From a virus, in IMG/VR virus record IMGVR_UViG_3300032288_001094, positions 1-61,482 of that record: a stretch of 61,482 nucleotides of DNA. One strand, 5' to 3'. The notes beneath the pieces are model-generated. The model saw nothing but the letters and a program-made list of their open reading frames with translations. It was not told the DNA's origin and searched no databases. Made by a program: the position numbers and the translations under genes. This document shows, one piece after another, positions 9,101 through 18,464 of the stretch. How positions within the stretch are numbered: the stretch's first letter is position 1; the number at the start of each line of letters is the position of its first letter.

Positions 9101-12100
9101 GCGCAAGGCGCAGACCCTCTTGGCCACGTATGAGACGCAACTGGAGAATCTGAACAAACGGCTGGCCGGACCTCGGCCCACCGTAGAACCAGTGCGCATG
9201 GGGACGGGTGCAACCACCGGTGAGGATGCCAAGCTGCTGCGTGAGATTGACGACGCCCTGCGGCTGACCACACCCGAAGAAGGTGCGCCTAAACAAGGCG
9301 AACTTTTTGCTGAAAAGGAACTCCCGGCCACCGCATTCGCCCGTGCGACTGCTCGCAATTTTGAAAACTCACCGCCCGTCAAGAAGGCGCGCGCTGCGGT
9401 GGAGCGTGGCAAGAAGTTGCTGGCCGATGTTAAGACCGCTTGGGATGCCAAAGATGCGCAGGACAAAGCGCAGCGCGAACAAAAGGTTGGTGAAACCCAA
9501 GAAGCAATTGCTAAGCAGCGCGAGGTTTACCGCGAAACATTCCAGGCTGCGCTGAAGAAAGCGCAGGTGGCGGAGATTGTTGACCGCTTCCAGAAGGAAA
9601 TTACGGCGGCGCTGCAAAGCCTGCAAGCGGTGAGCAAGGAGCGTGCTGCGGCTGTAGCTGCAGGTGACATGGACGCGGTTCGTCTGATTGATGTAATCCG
9701 TGACGAAGAGCGTGGTGCCCTGCTTCAGTTGCAGTCCGATCTGGCCAAAGCGCTTGAGAAGCCAAGCCAAAACATCGAGCCTGCCAAGACTACCGGCATG
9801 CGCGGCTTTGTTCTGTCGTCTGAAATTCAGGCTGCTGCTGACGAGTGGGTTACGTTTGAGCGGGACCGTCTGACGAAGCTGGAAGGCAAACTTCAGCGCC
9901 TGCAAGGTGCGGACAGAAAGGAAGCCGCCAAAGAAGTGGTTGCGCAGCGTAATGCGGTGCAGGAAGCCACCATCAGCACTGGCCGCGCCATGTCTGGGTT
10001 GGGCTTGCCGGGTGTTCGCGTGCAGGCCGGTCGCGTGGTGCCCATTAAGACCGCCAGTGAGCTTGCCGCTGAAGAGCGCGAGCGCAGAGACGAAGCCCGG
10101 AAATCGGCCGAAGCCAAGGCTGCGGCTACAGCGGAACGCGAGCAGGGTCTTGAGGGTCGCATCCTTGAGATTGGCAACGAAGTTGCCGAGAAGAAAGCTG
10201 CAGTTGACCGTGCCCGCACAGACGCCACCAAAGAGCGTTTGAACGCCGAGATCACAAAACTTGAGCGCGAAGCCTCTTTGCTTGAGGCGCAACTTGGCAC
10301 ACCTGAGTTGAGCCGCACTGAGAAGCGCAAAGCTCGCAAAGCACAGAAGACTGGGTTCACCGGCAAGGGTGTTGGCTCTGAGAAAGAACTGCTCGGTACG
10401 GTCAGCGAAAAGCTACGCGATCTTGAGTCTGATGTGCGCAAGCGTCTGCTTAGCGAAGGGCTTTTAAGGTCTCCTGAACAGGTTACAGCGTTGGCTTCGC
10501 AACAACTGACGCCGTATGAGCGCAGGGTGTTGGAGGGCCGCTTTAAGAAACAAGAGACTGCGACGCAGCGCACCAAGCGTTTGCAGGGCGCATTCGAGGC
10601 AATGGCCGCTGAGAAGAAAGGCGCTGAACGTATTGAAGGTATGTACGAGGGTGTTGAGGGTGTGCTCGACTCCGTGCGTATTGGGGACAAAGACATCTTT
10701 TTCTCACGCGGCGCTACACCAAACCCGTCCACCGCCGAAGGGGTGCGCACGGAGTTGGGCAAGGTATTTCCTAACCTGGGGCGTATACAGATTTACGACA
10801 GTGTTGATGCGCTGATTGCTGCCAACCCTGAATATGAAGGACGCATTCCTTCTGACGCCCGAGGCTTTGTTGATCCTTCAGGCAACAAGGCGTTCTTGAT
10901 TGCCGAGAACATCGACAAGGGCCGTGCATTGGGCGTTCTGCTGCACGAGGTCGGTGCGCATATTGGCTTGCGTAACATGCTTGGCGAAGCACAGTACAAC
11001 GCGCTAGTCAAGGCGGTGGAGTCTTGGGAGAAGCGCAACGACGGCAGTACTGAGTCGCGTGTGGCGCAGGCTGCGCGTCGCCGGGTGGAAGCAGCAGACA
11101 CCCCCGCCAGTCAAGTCAACGACGAGCTTCTGGCCTACGCCATCGAGGAAGCAGTAAATGCGGGCGTCAAACCGTTTGAAACCAAGGGTGTCATTGGCCA
11201 GTGGTTGAGCCGGATTGCGTCGCTGTTCCAGAAGGCGCTCCAGAAGTTTGGTCTGGCGCCCAAGGAGATGACTGCGGCTGAACTGGTGGATATGGCGTTT
11301 GGTGCAGCCGGACTAGAAATGCGCGGCGCTGGAGCTAAGGCAACGGGCAGAGGTAAGGAGAAGCTGCTCTTCACCTACGCCGGTGAGAAGGCGGGTGTTG
11401 CCAAGGAGGCACTGCAAAAAGCCAAGGACATGCTGATCAAGGGAGCCCCCCTTGAAAAAGTATGGAACGAAACCGGGTGGTTCCAAGGGCCAGATAAAAA
11501 GTGGCGCTATGAACTGGACGACAGCAAAGCAGATTTCTCTGGGCTAGATAGGGTCTTTAATGCAGGCATGCAGGCCGGACAGAAAGAGGTCAACACCACG
11601 CTTGGTGAGGTGATGGATCACCCCGATCTGTACGCTGCGTACCCAGACATAAAAAACTTTCAGGTAACGTTGTACGATGATCCGCAGGACAATGTTTACG
11701 GATCTGTCAGCGACAAACGTATGCGCGTCAATATTGGCAAGCCCGATATTGAAGGTACGCTGGTACATGAAGTGCAACACTTGATTCAAGACCGTGAAGG
11801 TTTTGGTAAAGGTGGCAGTGCTACTGGGCAGTACATGCGCGGGTACACCACCAAGATGCTAGAAAGCGTGCGCGCGTCTTACGCACGGCAGCTTGATGAA
11901 GCTACCGACGATTTTGATCGGCGCTACTACGGCGATCGCGTTGCTGCAATGGATGCTGCTGTTGCAGCTTCTAGTAAGGTGCGAGGCGAAGTTGCGCAAA
12001 AAATTCGGGAGGCTAGGGCTAAGTACACTGATTTGTCTCAGCAATACGCTGCGTTTAAGGCTGCGGAAGAAGCCGAAAGAGACGCCGCTCAGAAAGAATA

Positions 12101-15100
12101 CGACGCGCTCAATAAGGACATCGACCAACTGTACGAAGAAATTAAACGCTTAAATGCAGTTAATGTTCTTGACCCGCAAATACGGATTTTGCGCAACCAG
12201 CAAGACGAGTTGCGAAAAAAAGCAAACGCAGCGTTTGATAAATCGCTTGGTTTTTCTTTTGCTAAGGGTCGAGATTTTGTAAAGGCTATTGGCAAAGCGC
12301 GTTCTGAAGTTTTTGATACTAAGCTCAACTACAAAAAAGAAGTTGAAGCTGCCGTCGATAAGGCTATTGCGGATGTTGTAGGAAAGGATGCTTTGCTTGC
12401 CAAGTTTGCAAAGCTGACCATTAGCGACTACGCGTATCAAAACCTGCTCGGTGAAGTCGAAGCGCGTGATGTGGGTGAGCGGCGCACACTGACTGAAGAA
12501 GTTCGCCGTGAAACGCGTCCGTACAGCAGCCAGCCACAACGCGCAGAAGAGATTTTGTTTTCTCGTGCGCCCCAGTACAACGACAGCCTCTCAGATGCAG
12601 GGCTCACCGCCGACAAGATGATCTCGCAGCGACCGGGTGTATACGCCCAGTTCAAGCAGAGCATGTTGGGCATGGGGTTCCGCACCCGCTTCCTTGACGC
12701 GCTTGCCCCCCTGGAAAAGGTTTCGGGGATGCTTGGCGATGCCGTCAAAGGCATGCAGATGATGTACTACCTGCGGATGTACGGCATGCGGATGAACTTC
12801 ACATCCCTTGCGCTGTCCGATGGCGTGCCGCAACTGGTTGAGAAGAAGCGCCGTGATGGTGGCACCGAGTGGGTCATCGAGTCTGTGCCCGGTGTGAACA
12901 TCAAGCAGATTGTCGAGCGCTTGAGCCGCAAGGATGTCATCCAGGCCGCAGGCAGCGCCGATGCTGCCAACCGCTTGTTCACCCTGTATCTGGCCAAACT
13001 GCGTGCCGACAACAAGGGCTACGACAAGCTGAACTTTGGCCGCGCTTCTGCTGAAGCCGAACTCAAGGAGATCGAGGCTGAACTGGCAAGCGGCAAGCTC
13101 TCTGCCGACGACAAGACGCGCGTCAAGCAGCGGCAAGAGCACCTGCTGAAGGTGCGTGACTCGCTGCCTACCGAAGCCGACATTAAGAAGGCGTTTGCTG
13201 AAATCGAAGCTGATCCGGTGTTGAGCAAGGCGTTTGCTGACGCCCGCTCGATGTACAACGAGTTCAACCAGAACCTGCTGCGCTTCATGGTGCAGACAGG
13301 CGCGATGAGCAAAGACGAAGCGGATCGCCTGCTACGGGAGAAGGACTACGTACCGTACTACCGCGTGCGCAACGGTGTTGCTGAACTGATGATCGGTGGC
13401 CTGACGCCTGTTCGCATTGGCAACCTGAAGGACAGCCCGCACCTGCAAGAACTGATGGGTGGCGAGGAGCCGATCTTCAACTTCCTCGACAGCAGCGTGC
13501 AGAACACGTCGATGTTGGTCGATATGGCCATGCGCAACATCGCCGTGAAGAACGCGATGTGGGAGATGGCGTCGGTTGGTCTGGCCAAGATCAGGAAGGC
13601 AGGCAGGGCAGGCGCCCCCAAGAACGCGGTGGAGTTCAAGAAGGATGGTGAAGACTGGTACGCAGTCGTGGACACCGAGCACATCGGCATCCCCTCTGAA
13701 CTGCTGACCAAGGGTCTGGCCGGTATCCCGACCATGTTCCCGCAGGCCATCGAGATCATGGGCATGCCCGCCCGGTTCCTGCGCCGTGCCATCACAGCGT
13801 CGCCTGTCTACGCCGGTCGTCAGTTGTTCCGCGACTCGCTGTCCTCTTACATGGCCAGCGGCTCCAATGCACCTCCGGTGCTCGGCGCTCTGCAGCAGAT
13901 TGGCAAAGCCAGTAGCGTGGACAGGCGCGGCATTACGGGTGGTCAGGTGTTCACGGGAACCTCCGAGGACAAGGCGCGTCTGCTGCGTGAGATGCAAGAA
14001 GGTCGTCCGGGCTGGTCTAAGCTGTTCTCCAAGCTGGAAGCAATGTCGATGGAGGCTGATGCCGCCACCCGCCGCTCCCAGTACCAGAGCTATTTGGATC
14101 AGGGGCTGTCCGAGATGGAAGCCACCTTCATGGCGCTTGAGTCGATGAACTTCGCGCGGCGCGGTATCGACCCAAGCGTGCAGTTGCTGACCACGCTGAT
14201 CCCGTTCATGAACGCGCAGATTCAGTCGCTTGACGTGCTGTACCGTTCGCTGCGCGGCCAGATGCCGATGAACGAGCGGTTGCAGATCAAGGAGAAGCTG
14301 ATCGCTCGTGGCACGATGCTCGCCAGTATGTCCATGATCTACGCGTTGTCGATGCAGGACGATGAGACGTACAAGAACGCGCGGCCTGATGAGAAGTACA
14401 ACAACTGGTTTGTGCCGATCCCTGGCATGGACGAGAAGCTGCGCGTGCCCATCCCGTTTGAACTGGGCTACATCTTCAAGGCGCTGCCCGAAGCGGTGAT
14501 CAACGGCCTGTTTGCCGAGCGTGGTGCAGACGAAGCGTTGGATGCGGCCAAGGGCATCCTGCGCAACATGATCCCTGGTGGTGGCAACTACGGCATCCCT
14601 GCCGCAGTCAAGCCGCTGATCGAGGTGGGCCTGGGCAAGTCCTTCTTCACGGGCCGCGATCTGGAGTCTGGCGCTGAGCAAATGCAGGAGCCTTGGGCCC
14701 GCTACCGGGAGAACACGTCCGAAGCTGCCAAGATTCTGGGACAACTGTTCAACATCTCTCCGATCAAGATCGAGACGCTTGTCAGCGGCTACACCGGTAG
14801 CCTCGGCATGGCGCTCATGCAAGCAGCCAACGTGATCCTGCCCACACCTGAAACCGATCTGCCCGAGAAGCGCATTTCTCAGTTGCCGGTGGTGGGTACG
14901 CTGTTCCAACCCAAGGATGCAGCAAGCATCATCGACGACACGTTCGACCGGCTCAAGGACTACACCGCCGCCAAGGAGACCTACGAAGGGCTCGTGGAGA
15001 AGGGTGAACTGGCCAAGGCTGACGCTTACCTGCGCAACAACATCGAGAAGATTCAGTTGGCGTCCATCTCTGGCGCTTACAAGCAGCAGATCGGTGCCAT

Positions 15101-15239
15101 CACAAAGGCGGAGCGTCAGGTTCGCGGCAGTAGTCTGACGTCTCAGGAGAAGCGTGATCTTCTGGACGATCTGCGTCAGGCGAAAATCTTGGTTGCTTCT
15201 TCGGTGCGGGACTCGCTCGGAAGAATAGAAGCCCGATAA
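6120..15239 (+). CDS. Giant polyvalent internal virion (ejection) protein
   Basis: This 3039-residue protein has a GTG start, with AGGAG overlapping the previous stop 7-8 nt upstream. It has a hydrophobic Gly/Ala helix near residues 115-165 and long charged coiled coils (about 250-1500). A zincin-like HEVGAH lies at 1609-1614 and a canonical HEVQH at 1883-1887 inside a segment (HEVQHLIQDREGF) resembling the large-polyvalent-protein-associated domain LPD23. A C-terminal region around 2200-2900 resembles LPD38. Such proteins are packaged and injected with the DNA, like T7 gp16 but built differently. Peptidase activity is inferred from motifs only. HEVGAH is HExxxH, so that first site may be degenerate or not a zinc site. 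Confidence 0.88.
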   Translation: MDLSDVRARFPQYDNLTDKQLADALHAKFYADIPKADFYERIGLTKPKSGFGAAFKASVESLKGEAALLGGKLGLMSEKEAQRYQAEQEDIARGIFRPTKEGWLEAPGTKFGELLGGSLPYMAAPVAAGAAAIPLGAAAPIAATAGAGLASLAQFTGTNLARQLEAQKERGEEVSLERASGAAATAAAVPQAALDMVSLKALPLVRNLFKSVGKDLTEAEAKRIAEQGFKQTVADYAKTGARVAGIEGLTEAGQQYFERLQAGLSIADADAREEYIDSFVGGAVLGAGLSPVGRFVERGGEQGRAQKKLGEVADEQRKAEREAQAKLEAEEAEKRKQPEYLTKLQADYQAAKAKDNAYKAEIKALDAQKDDPAALARAKELRAEHKNFQKTELSEIVKDYNKAGGAKFFKQFAEQQRVAGMTPLEYQMEQLGVKFPEQPPEQPRVFTGEGFEPAAKRDAVAEYATTQLDLARQQDMGTFTEADYAQYLMQDPDMAKQLVAANAQLPGFNKKQSTAILGGMKLQLQQQAKESYAGATDLLKAQRTEPQQLFLDQWQQDQEALDAERKESVFDTKLTELVNTALQGTPTVEAPEGATVDRRGAVFLQRLDEAIAQRDAAAKAAEQAFAAGNREAGAAKSKERENAQLVLNQIEQQGGNASLISSLRKEQDSALMDAAGLIDDLRSGITLGDKEQKGAASSTAETLRAQIDKARARYIDAAVKEAAATQRIFGKALSQDDALKAALQMQQVFDEWVTRSAAKPRKDVEEVRVKSPAQMRGTKIVKGAELETYDPRPLEERRFGAQKAAIEVLQEQLRQISSRLSAVPEEGRRAESLLRPQYAITEAQKTAEARGETAETLGGELRRRREYVGNLIDRALQTREGLPDDVVQGLERARDAIDAGRGGRDVLTAVSPEGRAGPAPFAAGLLDAAEQLAQRALSGRMTTVTGGVQGAREQKGYDALAFRRDEINRQYQDQQRQLTSGVDENGKELTPAKKRKAQTLLATYETQLENLNKRLAGPRPTVEPVRMGTGATTGEDAKLLREIDDALRLTTPEEGAPKQGELFAEKELPATAFARATARNFENSPPVKKARAAVERGKKLLADVKTAWDAKDAQDKAQREQKVGETQEAIAKQREVYRETFQAALKKAQVAEIVDRFQKEITAALQSLQAVSKERAAAVAAGDMDAVRLIDVIRDEERGALLQLQSDLAKALEKPSQNIEPAKTTGMRGFVLSSEIQAAADEWVTFERDRLTKLEGKLQRLQGADRKEAAKEVVAQRNAVQEATISTGRAMSGLGLPGVRVQAGRVVPIKTASELAAEERERRDEARKSAEAKAAATAEREQGLEGRILEIGNEVAEKKAAVDRARTDATKERLNAEITKLEREASLLEAQLGTPELSRTEKRKARKAQKTGFTGKGVGSEKELLGTVSEKLRDLESDVRKRLLSEGLLRSPEQVTALASQQLTPYERRVLEGRFKKQETATQRTKRLQGAFEAMAAEKKGAERIEGMYEGVEGVLDSVRIGDKDIFFSRGATPNPSTAEGVRTELGKVFPNLGRIQIYDSVDALIAANPEYEGRIPSDARGFVDPSGNKAFLIAENIDKGRALGVLLHEVGAHIGLRNMLGEAQYNALVKAVESWEKRNDGSTESRVAQAARRRVEAADTPASQVNDELLAYAIEEAVNAGVKPFETKGVIGQWLSRIASLFQKALQKFGLAPKEMTAAELVDMAFGAAGLEMRGAGAKATGRGKEKLLFTYAGEKAGVAKEALQKAKDMLIKGAPLEKVWNETGWFQGPDKKWRYELDDSKADFSGLDRVFNAGMQAGQKEVNTTLGEVMDHPDLYAAYPDIKNFQVTLYDDPQDNVYGSVSDKRMRVNIGKPDIEGTLVHEVQHLIQDREGFGKGGSATGQYMRGYTTKMLESVRASYARQLDEATDDFDRRYYGDRVAAMDAAVAASSKVRGEVAQKIREARAKYTDLSQQYAAFKAAEEAERDAAQKEYDALNKDIDQLYEEIKRLNAVNVLDPQIRILRNQQDELRKKANAAFDKSLGFSFAKGRDFVKAIGKARSEVFDTKLNYKKEVEAAVDKAIADVVGKDALLAKFAKLTISDYAYQNLLGEVEARDVGERRTLTEEVRRETRPYSSQPQRAEEILFSRAPQYNDSLSDAGLTADKMISQRPGVYAQFKQSMLGMGFRTRFLDALAPLEKVSGMLGDAVKGMQMMYYLRMYGMRMNFTSLALSDGVPQLVEKKRRDGGTEWVIESVPGVNIKQIVERLSRKDVIQAAGSADAANRLFTLYLAKLRADNKGYDKLNFGRASAEAELKEIEAELASGKLSADDKTRVKQRQEHLLKVRDSLPTEADIKKAFAEIEADPVLSKAFADARSMYNEFNQNLLRFMVQTGAMSKDEADRLLREKDYVPYYRVRNGVAELMIGGLTPVRIGNLKDSPHLQELMGGEEPIFNFLDSSVQNTSMLVDMAMRNIAVKNAMWEMASVGLAKIRKAGRAGAPKNAVEFKKDGEDWYAVVDTEHIGIPSELLTKGLAGIPTMFPQAIEIMGMPARFLRRAITASPVYAGRQLFRDSLSSYMASGSNAPPVLGALQQIGKASSVDRRGITGGQVFTGTSEDKARLLREMQEGRPGWSKLFSKLEAMSMEADAATRRSQYQSYLDQGLSEMEATFMALESMNFARRGIDPSVQLLTTLIPFMNAQIQSLDVLYRSLRGQMPMNERLQIKEKLIARGTMLASMSMIYALSMQDDETYKNARPDEKYNNWFVPIPGMDEKLRVPIPFELGYIFKALPEAVINGLFAERGADEALDAAKGILRNMIPGGGNYGIPAAVKPLIEVGLGKSFFTGRDLESGAEQMQEPWARYRENTSEAAKILGQLFNISPIKIETLVSGYTGSLGMALMQAANVILPTPETDLPEKRISQLPVVGTLFQPKDAASIIDDTFDRLKDYTAAKETYEGLVEKGELAKADAYLRNNIEKIQLASISGAYKQQIGAITKAERQVRGSSLTSQEKRDLLDDLRQAKILVASSVRDSLGRIEAR

Positions 15240-15248
15240 GCCCCTGGT

Positions 15249-15274
15249 GGATGCACGGCAGCGCCCGTGCATCC
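15249..15274 (+). terminator. Hairpin closing the rightward block
   Basis: A perfect 10-bp stem, GGATGCACGG with CCGTGCATCC, encloses a 6-nt loop 10 bases after the stop of the giant virion gene. The tail TTCAGTTTC is only moderately T-rich. Its place at the convergence of the two transcription blocks supports termination. Confidence 0.6.
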
Positions 15275-15331
15275 TTCAGTTTCAAGGGTACGGCCGCACG
15301 CAGCCCTGCTTCACGCATGGCTTCGAGATCA

Positions 15332-15358
15332 AGGGCAGGGATGAAGAACCCCTGCCCT
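15332..15358 (-). terminator. Hairpin closing the leftward block
   Basis: AGGGCAGGG pairs with CCCTGCCCT around a 9-nt loop, 4 bases beyond the leftward primase/helicase stop. There is no long T run, so efficiency is uncertain. It forms a back-to-back pair with the hairpin at 15249-15274. Confidence 0.55.
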
Positions 15359-15361
15359 CTC

Positions 15362-18259
15362 TCAATCTTCTCCCACGGGAAGTATTTCCGCACTGTTGTC
15401 GATCTCTTCTCTGCGGCTGATGCACAGCGCGTGCACACGCATCTGCGGGCCTTTGGTTCTGGCCATCATGTCCTTGCGCAGCACCTTGACGCTGTAACCC
15501 TCGATGGCGGAAAGCTGCCGCCTGAAGTCCTCATAGCCGTAGGACATGGATACGCAGTGTGAGCGCATCACCGATTCCTCGATGAAGTAGTCCACGAACC
15601 CAGGCTTGTCGATGCCATGCTCCACGCGCCCCATGACGGTACTGCGCGTGATGGATTGATCGACCGGCTCCCCGTTGCCCAGTGACGCCATGAACGACCC
15701 GTTGCTGCGCTTGACCACCACGAAGTGACCGTAGTGGTCACGGGTGAAGGCGTTGAGCACGTCCTCGGCGTTGCGCGAACCTGTGCGCACCACCTTGCGG
15801 GCCTTCTCCACCAACTTGAAGAAGCTGTTGATGATCTCGTCTACTGGGTAGTCGAAGATACCCGCGTAGTTGGAACCGGCCAGGATTGCCCCGGCGACAT
15901 CACACGCGCAGCCGTTGCCCCAGTACCGCTCTTCACCGGTCAGCATCCACTCATGCTTCAGGCGCTCATGCGTCTTGGCCAACACCTTGCGGGCGGTGTC
16001 TTGGTTCTGCACGAGCCACCGGACGTACTTCTCGCCCGCCACCCCGTGGTTGGTGTTGAGCAGGCGCAGGATGTCTTCCTCTTCAGGCGTCCAATTCAGC
16101 TTCTCCTCGGGCGTCCACTCCAACATGCGGAACAACTCACCCTGAGAGGTGTGCTTGCGCACGCCCGACATGAAGTCGTGCATGTGCGTGTTCGATGTCA
16201 AGTAGGCTTGCGTCGCCCAGGAGACAAGGTTCAGACGTTCTCGGTTGTGGTGGGCTTCGGACTTCTCCTTACCCTGACCCTCAGCCAGATCGAAGATCAG
16301 GCCAGGAAACCACTCCATCTCCTGCCGTGACTTGTGTGTGATCTCGTCCGAGGTGAAGGGCAGCGAGTTCAGGTTACCGATGCGCTGCTGCATCGTGACC
16401 GCTGAGGTGGATTTGCCTGTGCGGTACCGGGTTGGATGGCCCCAGACCGAGTTGATCAGGTTCATCGCCATCGTCTTGCCGGTGCCGGAACTGGTCGAAC
16501 CCGCATGGATGGTCAAGCAAGCGAACTGCGTGAAGCGCATCAGCGGTGCGCCAAACGCCATAGTAGAGACGGCCAGGAGGTCGTACAGCCCACGCTGCAC
16601 CATCAGTTCTGGGAACCTGCGCCACTCCTCCAGTGTGCCCGCTGCCCGCGTGTTGCGTGTCAGGTTCTGCAGGTCTGGCATCGGCACGGTGCGCGTGCGG
16701 CCATCGGGAAAGAAGATGCGCCCGGAGTAGACGAAGGAGTTGTCCTCCTGCCACCCGTACTGCTGCGGAATCTTGATCGCGCGCTTGTTGACGCTCGCTT
16801 CCTCCACGCAGGCCCGGATGTACTCCACCAGATTCTTGTCGTTGCCCGCGCCGAACGCAGCCATGATGTTCTGCTGCGCCAGGGACTTGAGCAGTTCGTC
16901 CTTGCTGACCACCGCCCGCTGAGCAAACAGCACATCGGCAGGAGCGTTGGGGCGATTGGCCACCATGTGGACGGTGTGCTCATTGTCCTTGTTCAGGATG
17001 TCCACCACGAACATGTCGTACGGCAGGATCATGACCTGCTTCTTGCGCTTGGTGCCGTCGGCTTCTTCAACGATCCGGTCAGCGTACACGCCGCCGTTGG
17101 CGCCGTATGCGTAGCCCTTGGGAGGCGTCGGGCGCACCACCTTGATGGTGGGCGCTTCAGGATCATCCGGGTCGCTCGGCTTGATCTCGACTTCCTTCTC
17201 GGTGTTGTCGGCCACCAGTTCCCGGCCCAGGGCCAGGGGGTTGGTTATCTTGCCGAAGTGCTTGCACTTCTGGCATACACCGGGGTTCTCGCTGTCGAAC
17301 TTGATGCAGGGGTACGGCCCCTTGATCTCGCGCAGCTTGGCCTGCATGCGCTCGTCATCGTACGGGTGGAGTTGGCTCAGCCAGATCGAAGCCTTCTCAC
17401 CATCGGCACAGTACTTGGCCTGACTCAGCCACCCACGCCACAGCGGCTCCATGCCATCGTCCGTGGCGTTGTCCACGTAGTGCTGAAGCTGCAAGCAGCC
17501 GTCGCCATCGCCGGTCTTGGCCATTATGTGTTTGAACCGCACGACGCTGTTGGCGAGCATCTGCACGCCTGTCTTGGTCGCGTTGACTGGGCGCTGCCCA
17601 GGCAGGTTCATGCCTTCGGCGTAGGGCGTAGGCGCCTTGTCCCCGAGCAGGTCGCGCAGCTTGGCGAAGAACTCCTGGGCATCGACGGGCGCATCACCTT
17701 CAGCCAGTACCTCCACCGGGCGCGGCTCGCCATACTTCTTCTTGAAGTTCTTGGTGCCAGGAACGCGCAACACCCGTGCGGCGTCTGCCGTGACGGTGTT
17801 GTCGATGGCAAGCGAGCGCTCCTTGCACAGACGCTTGAACGTCTCGGCAATCGGCTTCCACTCACCTACCGTCAGCGGCTTTTCAAACGTCCAGTAGCAA
17901 TGCAGACCACCGCCTGAAGCAATGATCCAGGGCTTGCCAAAGGCATCGAGCCCCGTGTCTGCGAGAAACCTATCCAGTGCCTCCTGCGCTGCTTCCTTGC
18001 TCTCGTACCCATCCATGTCGATGAACAAGGACTTGATGTACTCAGCGTTGTCTGCGGTGCGACTGCCCTTATCGGCAAACGTCGCAAGCGCAAAGTAGAT
18101 GTCCTGCTGACCCTCCAACCACTGATCTACGTATGGACGTATCTCAGTGATGTCTTCGATGAAGACGTGCTGTTTTCTCTTGGAGGAGAGTTCTGCCGCG
18201 CAGTAGTACCCGTGACCGGGAGACGGCAGGACAGCCGCTAAGAAATCTAGCGGTTCCAT
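15362..18259 (-). CDS. Primase-helicase fusion (AEP-type primase + DUF927-like ATPase)
   Basis: This 965-residue protein should prime and unwind DNA at the fork. The N-terminal part has archaeo-eukaryotic primase signatures: FIDMD with catalytic aspartates at 81 and 83, SGGGLHCYW at 115-123 with the motif II His, and RVLRVPGTKN at 162-171. A Cys cluster around residue 330 (GVCQKCKHFG) may bind zinc. The C-terminal ATPase has Walker A SSGTGKT with Lys595 and an acidic FTSDEI at Asp638-Glu639, resembling the DUF927 helicase-like family found behind primases. GAGGAG lies upstream of the ATG. It is the last gene of the leftward operon, so there is no separate DnaB- or gp4-like helicase. Confidence 0.86.
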   Translation of the reverse strand: MEPLDFLAAVLPSPGHGYYCAAELSSKRKQHVFIEDITEIRPYVDQWLEGQQDIYFALATFADKGSRTADNAEYIKSLFIDMDGYESKEAAQEALDRFLADTGLDAFGKPWIIASGGGLHCYWTFEKPLTVGEWKPIAETFKRLCKERSLAIDNTVTADAARVLRVPGTKNFKKKYGEPRPVEVLAEGDAPVDAQEFFAKLRDLLGDKAPTPYAEGMNLPGQRPVNATKTGVQMLANSVVRFKHIMAKTGDGDGCLQLQHYVDNATDDGMEPLWRGWLSQAKYCADGEKASIWLSQLHPYDDERMQAKLREIKGPYPCIKFDSENPGVCQKCKHFGKITNPLALGRELVADNTEKEVEIKPSDPDDPEAPTIKVVRPTPPKGYAYGANGGVYADRIVEEADGTKRKKQVMILPYDMFVVDILNKDNEHTVHMVANRPNAPADVLFAQRAVVSKDELLKSLAQQNIMAAFGAGNDKNLVEYIRACVEEASVNKRAIKIPQQYGWQEDNSFVYSGRIFFPDGRTRTVPMPDLQNLTRNTRAAGTLEEWRRFPELMVQRGLYDLLAVSTMAFGAPLMRFTQFACLTIHAGSTSSGTGKTMAMNLINSVWGHPTRYRTGKSTSAVTMQQRIGNLNSLPFTSDEITHKSRQEMEWFPGLIFDLAEGQGKEKSEAHHNRERLNLVSWATQAYLTSNTHMHDFMSGVRKHTSQGELFRMLEWTPEEKLNWTPEEEDILRLLNTNHGVAGEKYVRWLVQNQDTARKVLAKTHERLKHEWMLTGEERYWGNGCACDVAGAILAGSNYAGIFDYPVDEIINSFFKLVEKARKVVRTGSRNAEDVLNAFTRDHYGHFVVVKRSNGSFMASLGNGEPVDQSITRSTVMGRVEHGIDKPGFVDYFIEESVMRSHCVSMSYGYEDFRRQLSAIEGYSVKVLRKDMMARTKGPQMRVHALCISRREEIDNSAEILPVGED

Positions 18260-18272
18260 AGGACTCCTCGGT

Positions 18273-18464
18273 TTATTCGCTGAAGGGCAGGGGAATTTGC
18301 TTGGGGTTCAGCGAATCGGCGGATCGTTCCTTTTCTCGGTCAGTTGTCTGGCGCTTGGCCAACTCTTGGGCTACCTCTGGCGGCAGTGCGCCCATAACCA
18401 TCGTCATGTACACCTGACGCTCGAACTCGTCGTCGCTCAGGCTTGAATATTGAATTCCTGACAT
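18273..18464 (-). CDS. Small acidic hypothetical protein
   Basis: This 63-residue protein starts at the ATG at 18464, because GGAG sits 6 nt upstream; an in-frame ATG 12 nt earlier has no ribosome site. It overlaps the end of the preceding HTH gene by 28 nt and ends 13 bp before the primase start. The sequence LSDDEFERQVYMTMVMGALPP followed by a charged tail has no recognisable domain. It may be a small partner of the adjacent primase, inferred only from adjacency. Confidence 0.65.
   Translation of the reverse strand: MSGIQYSSLSDDEFERQVYMTMVMGALPPEVAQELAKRQTTDREKERSADSLNPKQIPLPFSE

Noticed and set aside
13332-15272. 646-codon open frame on the - strand
   Set aside because: It lies antisense to the C-terminal, motif-bearing part of the giant virion protein, has low-complexity His/Arg/Leu composition and no ribosome site; a GC-driven shadow.
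16436-17917. 493-codon open frame on the + strand
   Set aside because: Antisense to the primase-helicase, whose motifs are clear; composition is typical of a complementary-strand shadow.
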